Positions 1-9,405 of a stretch of DNA of 64,000 nucleotides are shown piece by piece (the stretch's first letter is position 1; each line of letters opens with the position of its first letter). The translations under genes and the position numbers were made by a program. The notes below the pieces were generated by a model. The model ran no database searches and was not told the origin of the DNA. It worked only from the letters and a program-made list of their open reading frames with translations. Source of the DNA: Rhizobium sp. CF122 (lineage in GTDB: Bacteria; Pseudomonadota; Alphaproteobacteria; Rhizobiales; Rhizobiaceae). Where the stretch lies: assembly GCF_000282035.1 (NCBI RefSeq), contig NZ_AKKA01000071.1, positions 186,001 through 250,000 on the forward strand, read 5' to 3'.

Positions 1-196
1 GCATTGGAACGATGTCGTTGCAGTGCCGCATAGCCTCAAACACATGGCTGATTGGGATCACCCGTCCTTCGAAGGTGACGATCGGCTCGACCAATTCGTC
101 GTCCCATTCCTCGAAGACGTACACTGCCTCGCGGAAAAGCTCTTGAAGCGTAATTGGAGCATGTCCTGCATGAAGCGGGGGCAAAGCATTTGTCAT
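1..196 (-). CDS. Unrecognised small protein, partial (C-terminus off the left edge)
   Basis: An open frame runs from an ATG at 196 (minus strand) to the window edge without a stop, giving at least 65 residues. It starts MTNALPPLHAGHAPITLQEL and then contains an acidic stretch (VYVFEEWDDELVEP). A purine-rich GAGGAGA lies 5 bases upstream of the ATG, which supports this start. No signal peptide, membrane segment or catalytic motif is visible in the part present. I do not recognise the family. It faces away from the transporter operon that ends at 676, so it is not part of that operon. Confidence 0.5.
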   Translation of the reverse strand, partial: MTNALPPLHAGHAPITLQELFREAVYVFEEWDDELVEPIVTFEGRVIPISHVFEAMRHCNDIVPM

Positions 197-675
197 GTCT
201 GTCTCCTCTCAGGCCTTTTGTCCAAGGCTGTCAGCGCCATCATTACACGACTATTTTTATAGAGTAACTTACGAATGAGGAAGCCCTTTGTTCCATTATG
301 CATCGCGCAACCTGTCAACGGACTGAGATTATGACCATATTTTTTTGAACCTGTCCGATACTTGCCGGACCGATGTGGGTAAAACATCTGGCCGCTATCG
401 AGACCGATTGTCTCCAATCACACAACGTCAGCGGCTTCCAGTGGAGGATGCGTCGGGGGGATCTGAAGCGGTGAGGGCTTGAACGCGGCTTGCCCGCATC
501 GTCGGATTTTCTTCAAGTTCAAGTCGCGGAACGACGAACTGCAAGGGTCATGCTATCCGGCGCGCTGGCGATCGCGTCGCGCATGTTGCATGCCACGAAG
601 GACATCACATTCAATCGGCGCCGTCGAAGAGCGCCTCACCAATCCGTGCGGTTCGATCGCTCACGCGATCTTAGG
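197..675. other. Intergenic region without a recognisable gene
   Basis: About 480 bases lie between the start of the left-edge gene and the end of the transporter operon. The part next to 196 must hold that gene's promoter; an AT-rich patch sits at 255-270. A short hairpin (GATCGC, loop TCAC, GCGATC, 655-670) lies just beyond the stop of the operon but has no T-run, so it is only a weak terminator candidate. Open frames here have no recognisable product. Confidence 0.5.
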
Positions 676-1416
676 TCAGATGAAGCTTGCGCCGAACAAT
701 TCGCGGCCATAGGCGTGGTGGGTTACCCCCGCCTGCAGATCCGCCTTGGTGAGCTCGTCGACGAAGCGGCCGTCCTTCATAATCAAAACGCGATCGCACA
801 TGTGCGCGATGACGGCGAGATCGTGACTGACAAGCACATAGGTCAGGCCTCGCTCATCACGCTGATCTGCCAGGAGGTTCAGAATTTCCGCTTGTATGGA
901 AACATCCAGCGCCGAGGTTGGTTCATCGAGCAGGAGAATGGGTGGCGAAAGTATCAGGGCCCTGGCGATCGCAACGCGCTGGCGCTGCCCACCGGAGAGC
1001 TCATGGGGGAAGCGGTTGGCAAAGCCTGCCGGCAGACCGACCTGGCGCAGGGCCTTATCCACCTTCTGCCAGATATCGACGTGGTTCATAGCCCTCAAAG
1101 GCTCGGCGAGCGCCGTTCCGATCCGATGACGGGGGTGAAGCGAACCGTAGGGATCCTGGAAAACCATCTGCGCACATTTGAGGTCCTCGCGGCTGCGCGT
1201 CTTGCCGACGACCCTGCCGGCCAGCGCAATCTCTCCTGACCAGCCCCGTTCCATACCAGCAAGGCAGCGCAGCAAGGTGGACTTGCCGCAGCCAGACTCG
1301 CCGACGATGCCCAGGGTCTCACCACGCGCCACCTTGAAGTTCACTTCCTTGACCACGTGATTTTCCTGCTTGCCCGAAGCAAACACGACATCGAGATCGC
1401 CTACTTCAATCATCAT
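676..1416 (-). CDS. Peptide/nickel-type ABC transporter ATPase (DppF/OppF family)
   Basis: This 246-residue protein is the second ATPase of a five-gene importer read right to left from 5780. Visible motifs are Walker A (GESGCGKST, about residues 39-47), signature LSGGQRQRV (about 140-148) and Walker B (ILLLDEPTSALD, about 160-171), followed by the switch histidine in LVSHDLAV. The protein is short for DppF and lacks most of the C-terminal oligopeptide-transporter extension. It would act at the inner membrane, hydrolysing ATP to power the two permeases encoded upstream. The ATG at 1416 overlaps the TGA of the preceding ATPase gene; a second ATG follows directly at 1413. An open frame extends further upstream, but it reads through the previous gene and is not a plausible start. 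Confidence 0.9.
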   Translation of the reverse strand: MMIEVGDLDVVFASGKQENHVVKEVNFKVARGETLGIVGESGCGKSTLLRCLAGMERGWSGEIALAGRVVGKTRSREDLKCAQMVFQDPYGSLHPRHRIGTALAEPLRAMNHVDIWQKVDKALRQVGLPAGFANRFPHELSGGQRQRVAIARALILSPPILLLDEPTSALDVSIQAEILNLLADQRDERGLTYVLVSHDLAVIAHMCDRVLIMKDGRFVDELTKADLQAGVTHHAYGRELFGASFI

Positions 1417-2240
1417 GCATTCTCCAGATCGAGCTTTGTCCGGTCGAGAACAGCAAGGCGCCGTACCGGATTTTTCGGATCCGGCATCGCTGCCATAAGT
1501 CCTCGTGTATAGGGATGGCGCGCGTCTTCGAGCCGGGTCAGCGTTTCGATCACGCGCCCGGAACACATGACGATAATCCGCTCGCAAAAAGCTGCGACCA
1601 TGCGAATGTCGTGGCTGATCAACAGCAGTCCGGAATTATTCTCCCGGACGAGCTCATCGAGCAGCGTCAGCACATCCTTCCTGACGCTGACATCGAGGGC
1701 CGATGTCGGCTCGTCGGCAATGACCAGTTTCGGCTTCGCAAGGAGCATCATGGCAATCATCACGCGTTGCCCCATGCCGCCGGAAATCTGGTGCGGATAA
1801 AGCGTCATCACGCGTTCCGGGTCCTTGATCCGCACGCGCTCGAGCGCTCTGGTTGCGGCGGCAAGCGCAGCGCGGCCGCGCAGATCAAGATGCAGGCGAG
1901 CCGCCTCGGCGATCTGCTTGCCGACCGTCAGCACCGGATTGAGCGAGTAGCGAGGATCCTGCATGATCAACGCGATGTCCTTGCCCCGTATCTTGCCCAT
2001 CTGCCGCTCCGGCAGCGACAGAAGGGGCCGCCCGTCAAGCTCGAGACGCGACGCCGTGACATTAGCACTCGGCGGTAGAAGGCGCATGATCGCGCGTCCC
2101 GTCGTCGATTTGCCCGAGCCGGACTCGCCGACGATCCCGACGCGCTCACGCCCGACGTCGAAGCTTACGTCGGACACGGCGGGAACCGCGCTCCTGCCGA
2201 AACTCACGTTCAATTTCCTGATGGAAAGCAGGGGTCTCAT
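1413..2240 (-). CDS. Peptide/nickel-type ABC transporter ATPase (DppD/OppD family)
   Basis: This 275-residue ATPase has Walker A (GESGSGKST, about 38-46), the DppD/OppD-style signature ISGGMGQRV and Walker B (LVIADEPTSALD), then LLISHD. Near the C-terminus is a stretch with ARHPYTRGL, the usual start of the oligopeptide-transporter C-terminal domain. It pairs with the DppF-type ATPase at 676-1416. The start is uncertain: the ATG at 2240 lies just after the permease stop, and another in-frame ATG at 2255 would overlap the permease by 14 bases; neither has a strong ribosome site. Tight spacing implies translation coupled to the upstream permease gene. Confidence 0.88.
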   Translation of the reverse strand: MRPLLSIRKLNVSFGRSAVPAVSDVSFDVGRERVGIVGESGSGKSTTGRAIMRLLPPSANVTASRLELDGRPLLSLPERQMGKIRGKDIALIMQDPRYSLNPVLTVGKQIAEAARLHLDLRGRAALAAATRALERVRIKDPERVMTLYPHQISGGMGQRVMIAMMLLAKPKLVIADEPTSALDVSVRKDVLTLLDELVRENNSGLLLISHDIRMVAAFCERIIVMCSGRVIETLTRLEDARHPYTRGLMAAMPDPKNPVRRLAVLDRTKLDLENA

Positions 2241-2241
2241 C

Positions 2242-3144
2242 TCATGATCTTGCATGGCGAGGATCCAGAATGTCGCGAAGCGCATCGCCCGCGATATTGA
2301 AGGCAAGGCTGGAAATCAGGATAGCCAAGCCCGGCATGACGGCAACCCACCAGTAGTCCAGCATGAACTTGCGTCCGTTCGATATCATTGCGCCCCACTC
2401 CGGCGCCGGAGGTTGCGCACCCAGTCCGAGAAAGCCGAGGGAGGCGGCCGTCAAGATGATCCCGGCCATGTTCAACGTCAGGCGAACGATCACCGAGGGG
2501 ATGCACATGGGCGCGATGTAGACGAGCAGGATGCGCAGCGGCGAGGCTCCATAAAGCCGCGCAGCAGCGACGTAGTCGGCGTTCCTGACAACCAGAGCCT
2601 CGGCACGTGCCAGCCGGGCTATCGGCGGCCAGGCAGTCAGGGAAATGGCGATGATCGCAGTGGTCAGTCCGGCGCCAAGGGCCGCGGCAAATGCAAGCGC
2701 CAGGATCAGCGAAGGAAAGGAAAGAACGATGTCTGTCGCTCTCATCAGCAGCGCATCGGTGCGGCCACCGAAGAAGCCAGCAACCACGCCGATCAGGAGA
2801 CCGATGGGACCTACAATCAGAGAAATCGAGAGTACCGTCTGAACGGTGATCCGCGTTCCGTAAATCAGCCGGCTCAGAATGTCGCGCCCGAACTCGTCGG
2901 TGCCGGCCCAATGCGCGGCACTCGGCGGCTGCAAGGCGTCGGAAAGAACCTGGATATTCGGATCGTAGGGCGCAAGCCAAGGGGCAATAATCGCGACGAT
3001 GCAGAGCAGCCCAAGAATGACAAAGCCTGCAAGACCGAGCGGCTCCTGCACAAGCTTCGAGACGATACGGGCTGAAGACGCTATGATGCGTGCTGGAAGG
3101 CTCGGTGGACGAATAGGAAGATTGGTGTCAATTGCCTCGCTCAT
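2242..3144 (-). CDS. Peptide-type ABC transporter permease (DppC family)
   Basis: A 300-residue inner-membrane permease with the DppC layout: cytoplasmic N-terminus (starts MSEAIDTNLP), a first helix near residue 40, the AHWAGTDEFGRDILSR loop typical of DppC/OppC, and then five more helices. The EAA loop that contacts the ATPase is visible as EALVVRNADYVAAARLYGAS. The start at 3144 overlaps the stop of the DppB-type gene by four bases (ATGA). It forms the translocation pore together with the permease at 3141-4169. The substrate cannot be read from the sequence; the neighbourhood suggests a sugar acid or its oligomer rather than a peptide. Confidence 0.9.
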   Translation of the reverse strand: MSEAIDTNLPIRPPSLPARIIASSARIVSKLVQEPLGLAGFVILGLLCIVAIIAPWLAPYDPNIQVLSDALQPPSAAHWAGTDEFGRDILSRLIYGTRITVQTVLSISLIVGPIGLLIGVVAGFFGGRTDALLMRATDIVLSFPSLILALAFAAALGAGLTTAIIAISLTAWPPIARLARAEALVVRNADYVAAARLYGASPLRILLVYIAPMCIPSVIVRLTLNMAGIILTAASLGFLGLGAQPPAPEWGAMISNGRKFMLDYWWVAVMPGLAILISSLAFNIAGDALRDILDPRHARS

Positions 3145-4169
3145 CGCGCCGCCTCTCTCGTGCGCGGATCGAAGATCGCATAGGCGATATCCGCGAGGAA
3201 ATTCAGAAACATGAAGATGAAACCGATGATGATCGTACCTGCAACGACGGCATTCATGTCGCCGATCATCAGCGCGTTCGTCATGTATTGACCGATGCCT
3301 GGCCATGAAAAGACGATCTCGGTCACGACCGCGCCTTCAAGAAGCCCACCGTAGGAGATCGCAAGAATGGTGATGAGCTGTACAGCAATGTTGGGAAGAA
3401 CGTGGCTGATGACGGTCCTTGCCGGGCCGACGCCTTTTGCGCGCGCGGCAATCACATAGTCCTGGCTTAGCTGTTCCAGCGTGAAGCTGCGTGTCATCCG
3501 GGTAATGTAGGCCATGGCCGCATAGGCAAGGATGACAGCTGGGAGAATGATGTGGCCGAGTGCGTTCCAGAAAATCTCGGTTTCGCCCTGCAAAAGGCTG
3601 TCGACCAGCAAGAGGCCCGTCTGCGGCGTGACGAGGCCCTCGTAAAAGACATCCATGCGTCCAGGGCCACCAACCCAGTTCAAGCCGGCATAGAAGATAA
3701 CCAGGCCGACAATTCCGAACCAGAAGACCGGGATCGAATGACCGACAAGTGCAATCACGCGAGCAACCTTGTCGATGAAACTGTCGCGAAAAAGCGCGGC
3801 AGTCAGGCCAAGGGGTACACCAACAAACGTCGAGATGAGAATTGCCAGGGTGGCAAGTTCGAATGTCGCCGGGAATGCTTGGGCGAGATCCGCCGATACC
3901 GGATTGCCGGTCAGAACCGCCGTCCCGAAATCGCCCTGAGCGAGCCCCTTCAGATAGATCAGAAATTGCTGGTAGATCGACAGGTCAAGGCCGAGCTTCT
4001 GGCGCATGGCGGCGTAGGCAGCCGGATCTGCAAGCTCGCCGACGATGGCCCCGACAGGATCGGCGGGCAAGACGCGGCCGATCACGAAAGTGACGCACAG
4101 AAGGATGAACAGGCTGAGAACGAGATGCCAAAGCCGCCATCCCAGTTCGGTTACGGACAGTTCTTTCAT
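3141..4169 (-). CDS. Peptide-type ABC transporter permease (DppB family)
   Basis: A 342-residue membrane protein with the DppB/OppB pattern: an N-terminal helix (WHLVLSLFILLCVTFVIGRV), a long periplasmic loop with LPADPVGAIVG and KLGLDLSIYQQFLIYL, and then further helices. The EAA-type loop reads TLEQLSQDYVIAARAKGVGPARTVISHVLPN. The C-terminal part has FSWPGIGQY, typical of this family. It overlaps the DppC-type gene by four bases at its end and follows the solute-binding protein gene by 15 bases, so all five genes appear to be one transcript starting near 5800. Confidence 0.92.
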   Translation of the reverse strand: MKELSVTELGWRLWHLVLSLFILLCVTFVIGRVLPADPVGAIVGELADPAAYAAMRQKLGLDLSIYQQFLIYLKGLAQGDFGTAVLTGNPVSADLAQAFPATFELATLAILISTFVGVPLGLTAALFRDSFIDKVARVIALVGHSIPVFWFGIVGLVIFYAGLNWVGGPGRMDVFYEGLVTPQTGLLLVDSLLQGETEIFWNALGHIILPAVILAYAAMAYITRMTRSFTLEQLSQDYVIAARAKGVGPARTVISHVLPNIAVQLITILAISYGGLLEGAVVTEIVFSWPGIGQYMTNALMIGDMNAVVAGTIIIGFIFMFLNFLADIAYAIFDPRTREAAR

Positions 4170-4184
4170 GATCGGCGACCTTGT

Positions 4185-5780
4185 TTATTCGGTCTCGGCC
4201 TTGGTCACGCCTTCAAGGCGCGTTATCAAATTGGGATGGCCGACATAGCCCTGAACCTTGCTGTTCAAGACGATGGGTTCGAAACGCTCGAACATCGGCA
4301 GCACGGCGGGCTTTTGGTCGATGAACATCTTCTGCATCTCAACATAAAGCTCGCCGCGTTTTTTGGGGTCAGGCTCCATCGACGCCTTTGCCGTCACTGC
4401 GGTCAATTCCGGAATGTCCCAGGCCGAGCGCCACACGAAGTTGCCGGCATTGTTGGCTTCGAGCGAATTGTCCGGATTGGATGCAAACTGCTCCATCGCA
4501 CCGAGGACGTTCGGCATGTAGGCGCCAGTCTGTGGGATCAGGAGATCAAAGTTTCTCGCCCGGTGGGCCGAAATGATGTCGGAGCCATTTCCCTGCTGGA
4601 CATCGACCTTGATGCCGATCTGGCCGAGTGAGGCCTGAATGGCCGTTGCCAGATCGACACGAGGTGTCTGAGCTATGGTCTTCAGCGTCAGGGAAATGCC
4701 ATCCTTGAAACCCGCGTCGGCCAACAGCTGCTTTGCTTTGGCCACATCGAGGTGCCAGTCCGGACTTGGTACCGCATACTCGTAATTCTCTGGTACCGGG
4801 ACCGTCCTGACGCGACCGTACGGCCCCATGATCGTCTTTTCGATACCCTGATAGTCGATGCTGTAGGCGATCGCTTCGCGCACCTTTGGATTGGCGAGAT
4901 ACTTGTTGCCCGCGTTCATCGCTAGAACATAAAAACCGCCGGTGGGCACGCGCTGAACCTCAAAGCCCTTCTTGCCGTTGAAAATCGCCAGATCAGACGC
5001 CGTCAGGGCGCTGGCAAGATCGATGTCGCCGCGCTCCAGCATCAGGCGTTCGACCTGGCTTTCAGGCACATGCCGGACGATGACACGGCGCATCTTCGGC
5101 GCACCCGCGACATAGTCCTTGTTAGCGTCAAGAATGACGAGCTCGTTCGGCGACCAGCGATTGAGTGTGAACGGACCGGAGCCGGCAGAATGGGTTCTAA
5201 GCCAGGCGTTTCCATAGTCGTCGTTGACGACGTGCTTTTCGACCTCGACGCTGTCGACCACGCTCGCAATCGCCATGGCGAGCCGGTAAAGCAAAAGTTC
5301 CGACGTCACCGTGTCGGAAAGATCGATACGCACGGTCTTGACGTCAATCGCTTTGACCAACTGGTCGACATTGTCTTTCGTGTAGCCGACTCGCTTCAGG
5401 TTTGCTGCCGCAGCCTGGTCGAGCTTTAGAAGTCGCCCTAGAGAATAGACAACGTCCTTCGACGTGACCGGATTGCCTGAGGCAAACGCTGCTTCACGCA
5501 GCTTGAAAGTGATCCCCTTGTCATCGACCTGCCAGCTTTCTGCAAGCTGCGGTACGATCTTTCCGTCCGGCGTCGTTGCCACCAGCCGATCGTAGAGGTT
5601 TGACATGATCTCGACGGCCTTACCTTCCGTCGCTTGCTGCGGGTCGAGCGACAGAACCTGGGCCAGCGATGTCCCGATAACAAGCTGGTCAGCGGGCGTG
5701 GCCGCCTTGAGCTCCTGGGCCGCCATGGTGAGCGCACTTAAGGCGACGCTTACAAACAGACTTCTGGGAAAATACTTCAT
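4185..5780 (-). CDS. Periplasmic solute-binding protein of a peptide-type ABC importer (SBP_bac_5 family)
   Basis: This 531-residue protein begins with a Sec signal peptide (MKYFPRSLFVSVALSALTMA, cleavage likely after the alanine-rich stretch near residue 25-28). It then has the family 5 opening: LSLDPQQATEGKAVEIMSNLYDRLV and PQLAESW. Length fits DppA/OppA-like proteins. A GGGAGGAG ribosome site lies 6 bases before the ATG at 5780, which fixes the start against upstream alternatives. It is first in the operon and faces a divergent GntR regulator. Family 5 proteins bind peptides but also nickel, sugars and oligosaccharides; beside two sugar-acid dehydratase genes, a sugar-acid ligand is my inference. 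Confidence 0.9.
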   Translation of the reverse strand: MKYFPRSLFVSVALSALTMAAQELKAATPADQLVIGTSLAQVLSLDPQQATEGKAVEIMSNLYDRLVATTPDGKIVPQLAESWQVDDKGITFKLREAAFASGNPVTSKDVVYSLGRLLKLDQAAAANLKRVGYTKDNVDQLVKAIDVKTVRIDLSDTVTSELLLYRLAMAIASVVDSVEVEKHVVNDDYGNAWLRTHSAGSGPFTLNRWSPNELVILDANKDYVAGAPKMRRVIVRHVPESQVERLMLERGDIDLASALTASDLAIFNGKKGFEVQRVPTGGFYVLAMNAGNKYLANPKVREAIAYSIDYQGIEKTIMGPYGRVRTVPVPENYEYAVPSPDWHLDVAKAKQLLADAGFKDGISLTLKTIAQTPRVDLATAIQASLGQIGIKVDVQQGNGSDIISAHRARNFDLLIPQTGAYMPNVLGAMEQFASNPDNSLEANNAGNFVWRSAWDIPELTAVTAKASMEPDPKKRGELYVEMQKMFIDQKPAVLPMFERFEPIVLNSKVQGYVGHPNLITRLEGVTKAETE

Positions 5781-5802
5781 TGCAACTCCTCCCTGAGTTA
5801 CT

Positions 5803-5840
5803 ATACGAGACATAATATGTCGTCCGTATGTCGTATTATG
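5803..5840. promoter_or_regulatory. Candidate GntR operator in the divergent promoter
   Basis: Between the start of the binding-protein gene (5780) and the regulator (5910) lies an inverted repeat with arms CATAATA (5811-5817) and TATTATG (5834-5840). Inside it TATGTCGT occurs twice as a direct repeat (5816-5823 and 5827-5834), eleven bases apart, about one helical turn. ATACGA (5803-5808) and TCGTAT (5831-5836) add an outer inverted pair. The ATGTC core also occurs at 6651-6664, which suggests one regulator binding both places. Confidence 0.55.
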
Positions 5841-5909
5841 ATTTATCGAAGATCAGAGCGCTTTGCAAGCGTCGTGCGGACGAGACCGGATGGATAGATT
5901 GGGACGGGC

Positions 5910-6623
5910 ATGATGGTAACGATCAATCGCGGCAGGCAGCGGCTGGCACAGCAGGTCATCGATCAACTGCGCCTGCAGATCGAGACGGGAAAGCTGCGAC
6001 AGGGGGATCAACTGCCAACCGAGCCGCAGCTTGAGGCTACCTTTGGCGTCAGCCGGACGGTCGTCAGGGAGGCAATTGCCGACCTGCGCGCGGCAGGCTT
6101 TGTCCAACCGGTTCAAGGCAAGGGTGTCTTTGTCGCCGACCCCAAAACAAAGACGGGTCTCTCGCTCACGCCAATCGAAGTAAAAAGCATCCCAGAGACC
6201 CTTGAATTGCTGGAATTTCGAATGGCTGCCGAAGGCGAGGCCGCGGCCATCGCAGCCTATCGCAGGACAGCCGAGCAAGAAGCCGCCATCCGCGCGGCCA
6301 ACAGGAAGATGGCGAATTTGATTGAAGCTGGGCAGCCGACCGTCGAGGCCGACTACGAGTTTCACATGGCCATCGCTGCCGCTACGAACAACCGGTTTTA
6401 CGTCGATGTTCTGCGCCACTTCGGTCCTCGTGCCATACCGCGCGGACAGTTTCCGACCTTGCCAGAAGCCAATGACCGCACCTATCTCGAAAAGGTCCAC
6501 GCCGAGCATGGGGAGATCCTCTCGGCCATCGCAGATCAGGATCCGGATCGGGCCCGCCAGGCCATGCGCGCCCACATGATGGCAAGCCAGCGACGCTATC
6601 GAATGCTCGCAGAGCAGCAATAA
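5910..6623 (+). CDS. GntR-family transcriptional regulator, FadR subfamily
   Basis: A 237-residue regulator with an N-terminal winged helix-turn-helix (about residues 9-75; LPTEPQLEATFGVSRTVVREAI is the recognition segment) and an all-helical FCD effector domain (about 95-225). The FCD metal-binding residues are visible as D in VEADYEFHMAIAAAT and the later H in VHAEHGEIL. The start is ATG 5910 or the ATG directly after it; no strong ribosome site separates them. It lies divergent to the importer operon and just upstream of the dehydratase genes, the usual place for UxuR/ExuR-like control of uronic-acid genes. I infer that it represses both sides until a sugar-acid ligand binds. Confidence 0.88.
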   Translation: MMVTINRGRQRLAQQVIDQLRLQIETGKLRQGDQLPTEPQLEATFGVSRTVVREAIADLRAAGFVQPVQGKGVFVADPKTKTGLSLTPIEVKSIPETLELLEFRMAAEGEAAAIAAYRRTAEQEAAIRAANRKMANLIEAGQPTVEADYEFHMAIAAATNNRFYVDVLRHFGPRAIPRGQFPTLPEANDRTYLEKVHAEHGEILSAIADQDPDRARQAMRAHMMASQRRYRMLAEQQ

Positions 6624-6650
6624 TACTCGACAGCCTCCGAAATTCATATT

Positions 6651-6664
6651 ATGTCATATGACAT
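6651..6664. promoter_or_regulatory. Perfect 14-base palindrome upstream of the dehydratase gene
   Basis: ATGTCATATGACAT reads the same on both strands and lies 20 bases before the ATG of the mannonate dehydratase-family gene. It has the size and symmetry of FadR-subfamily operators and shares ATGTC with the divergent promoter site at 5811-5840. Confidence 0.55.
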
Positions 6665-6683
6665 GATCTGATCATTCGGGAGG

Positions 6684-7670
6684 ATGAAGGTGTATTTGGG
6701 AACGCAGGTCGCAGTGCGCGACGATGACGATTTTCGTGTTTTTGCCCAGCTTGGGGTGAAGCATATATCGGCCGATCCGCCAGGCGCCCCGTCAAGCTGG
6801 ACGCTGGAAGATCTAGAGCGTCATTGCGATCATGTGGAAAGCTTTGGGCTTGTGCTCGACATGATCCAGCTTCCCCTGCCGTCGAAACCGATCGAGAACG
6901 CATCCTATCCCGATATCCTCTTGGCCGGGCCCGAGCGCGACCGGCAGATCGACGCTGTCTGCCAGATGATCGAGAACTGCGCCAAGGCAGGCATACCTGC
7001 GACCAAATACAATCTCAATTTGATCGGCATTCCGCGCACCGAACTCGAAAAAGGCCGCGGCGGATCGCTCAACGAGGCATTTCGTTGGGACAAGGCGGAC
7101 CACCAGGCGGCGCCTGGCCTTGCGGGAGTGCTCCGGGAGGATGAAAACTGGGAGCGTATCGATTACTTTCTCGAACGGGTCGTTCCCGTTGCCGAAAGCA
7201 ACCGCATTCGCCTTGCCTGCCATCCCCACGATCCCTACACGCCTCCCGGCTATCGCGGCGTCACACGTGTGCTTGGGACGGTCGACGGGCTCAAGAAGTT
7301 CGTCCAGATGCGGGAAAGCCCCTATCACGGTTTGAACTTCTGCCAAGGGTCGATCGGCGAGATGCTCGAAAATCCGCGTGAGGAGATCGACGACATCATT
7401 CGCTGGTTCGGCACACGCGACAAGATCTTCAACCTGCACTTCCGCAACATTCGCGGCGGCGCGCTTTCCTTCATGGAAACCTTCCCCGACGAGGGTGACA
7501 TGGACATGGTCCGGTCGCTGAAAGTGTATAAGGAGGTCGGCTACAAATACATGGTCATGCCGGATCATGTACCGAGCATCAGCGGCCGCGATGCCAGCGG
7601 TGTAGCCTTCAGCTTTTGCTATGGTTACATCGCCGCCCTGCTTGAGGCCATGGAAGCCGGGCATCTGTGA
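6684..7670 (+). CDS. uxuA: Mannonate dehydratase-family enzyme (UxuA-like)
   Basis: A 328-residue TIM-barrel protein. UxuA converts D-mannonate to 2-keto-3-deoxygluconate. Counterparts of UxuA motifs are visible: ACHPHDP (for HPDDPP), FCQGS (for CTGS), LHFRNI (for the HLR segment), DEGDMDM and MPDHVPS (for RPDHG). It is shorter than the E. coli enzyme (about 390 residues), and several of these motifs are altered, so another aldonate may be the true substrate. A GGGAGG directly abuts the ATG at 6684; the GTG at 6690 has better spacing from it and may be the real start. A KdgD-type gene follows 47 bases downstream. Confidence 0.8.
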   Translation: MKVYLGTQVAVRDDDDFRVFAQLGVKHISADPPGAPSSWTLEDLERHCDHVESFGLVLDMIQLPLPSKPIENASYPDILLAGPERDRQIDAVCQMIENCAKAGIPATKYNLNLIGIPRTELEKGRGGSLNEAFRWDKADHQAAPGLAGVLREDENWERIDYFLERVVPVAESNRIRLACHPHDPYTPPGYRGVTRVLGTVDGLKKFVQMRESPYHGLNFCQGSIGEMLENPREEIDDIIRWFGTRDKIFNLHFRNIRGGALSFMETFPDEGDMDMVRSLKVYKEVGYKYMVMPDHVPSISGRDASGVAFSFCYGYIAALLEAMEAGHL

Positions 7671-7702
7671 TCGCGCCTCCAAATCCTTCGATAGAGCAAT
7701 AA

Positions 7703-8647
<945 letters not shown>

Positions 8648-8684
8648 AGACGCCTTGCTTCACCCTGCAATGTCGTAATGAGTA

Positions 8685-8788
8685 GACTGCGCCTTGGACG
8701 TATCGGTGCAACGCCCGAGCAGGCGCAGTCGAAGGCGCGCCTCAGCTGTTTCTAGTTCGAGCAGGGCGATTGACGATCATGTCGTCAA
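8685..8788. repeat. Two inverted repeats downstream of the dehydratase gene
   Basis: GACTGCGCCT (8685-8694) pairs perfectly with AGGCGCAGTC (8721-8730) across a 26-base loop. A second pair, TTGACGA (8770-8776) and TCGTCAA (8782-8788), is separated by only TCATG. Neither has a T-run on the plus strand, so neither is a standard terminator. The second looks more like a protein-binding palindrome. Confidence 0.4.
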
Positions 8789-8861
8789 ATCGAGCAGTCA
8801 GCCTTTTCGCGGCGTAGCCACGTAACGTTCTGACCGCATGACGCATGAGAAGGCCCTGTCA

Positions 8862-9217
8862 GTGGAAAAGATTATCACAATCGGAATCGAGATTGCCAAG
8901 TTGGTGCTCCAGGTGCACACAACTATCGCGACGGGCATGGTCGTTGTCGACGGCAATTGAAGCGCCGCCAGGTTGTGCAGTTCTTTGCGACACTAATGCC
9001 TCTCCTCGTGCTAGCGCCCCCTTCCGGCTCGAGGAACTCACCAACCATACCAGTATCTGACGAAGCGATCGCTCCCGGAAGATACACGTACTGTCGCGGC
9101 ATCGCTGGAAGCACTGGTATCAGCTGCAAACAGAGTGATTCAAAGCCGGATCAAGAAAACCAAGCAGCTTTTGAATTGCAACCTGCAATACTTGTGCGAC
9201 ACATTGTTTGGACATAG
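8862..9217 (+). pseudogene. Remnant of an IS110-family transposase
   Basis: A GTG at 8862 opens a 32-residue frame with KIITIGIEIAKLVLQVH and then GMVVVDGN before a TGA at 8958. This matches the N-terminal RuvC-like start of IS110/IS1111 transposases, where the motif is IGIDxAKxxFQVH. The next conserved segment, LKRRQVVQFFATL, continues in a different frame from about 8954, so the gene is frameshifted, and the rest is too decayed to recognise. The catalytic region is absent. It marks past insertion-element activity between the sugar-acid unit and the chemoreceptor. Confidence 0.6.
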
Positions 9218-9249
9218 TATAATTATTTTGCTCATATTATAATTATTAA
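9218..9249 (+). promoter_or_regulatory. AT-rich direct repeat in the chemoreceptor promoter region
   Basis: TATAATTATT occurs at 9218-9227 and again at 9238-9247, exactly 20 bases apart, in an AT-rich island about 160 bases before the chemoreceptor start. It may be part of the promoter or a binding site; the sequence alone does not decide. Confidence 0.35.
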
Positions 9250-9405
9250 CCATCTTTCATTATCTGTTTATTCACGAGTGCTTTCTTCAGACAAAGCGAG
9301 AAATGAGTTCAACGGCGCTCGGCCGGGTGCCCCCGGATAACGCTCATCGTTGCGGCATCGCGCAATTCATTGCTTGCGCGGCTATTTGCGCTTGGAGGAT
9401 TGCAA

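Noticed and set aside
655..670. Hairpin after the peptide-type importer operon as terminator
   Set aside because: Only six base pairs and no T-run on the minus strand.
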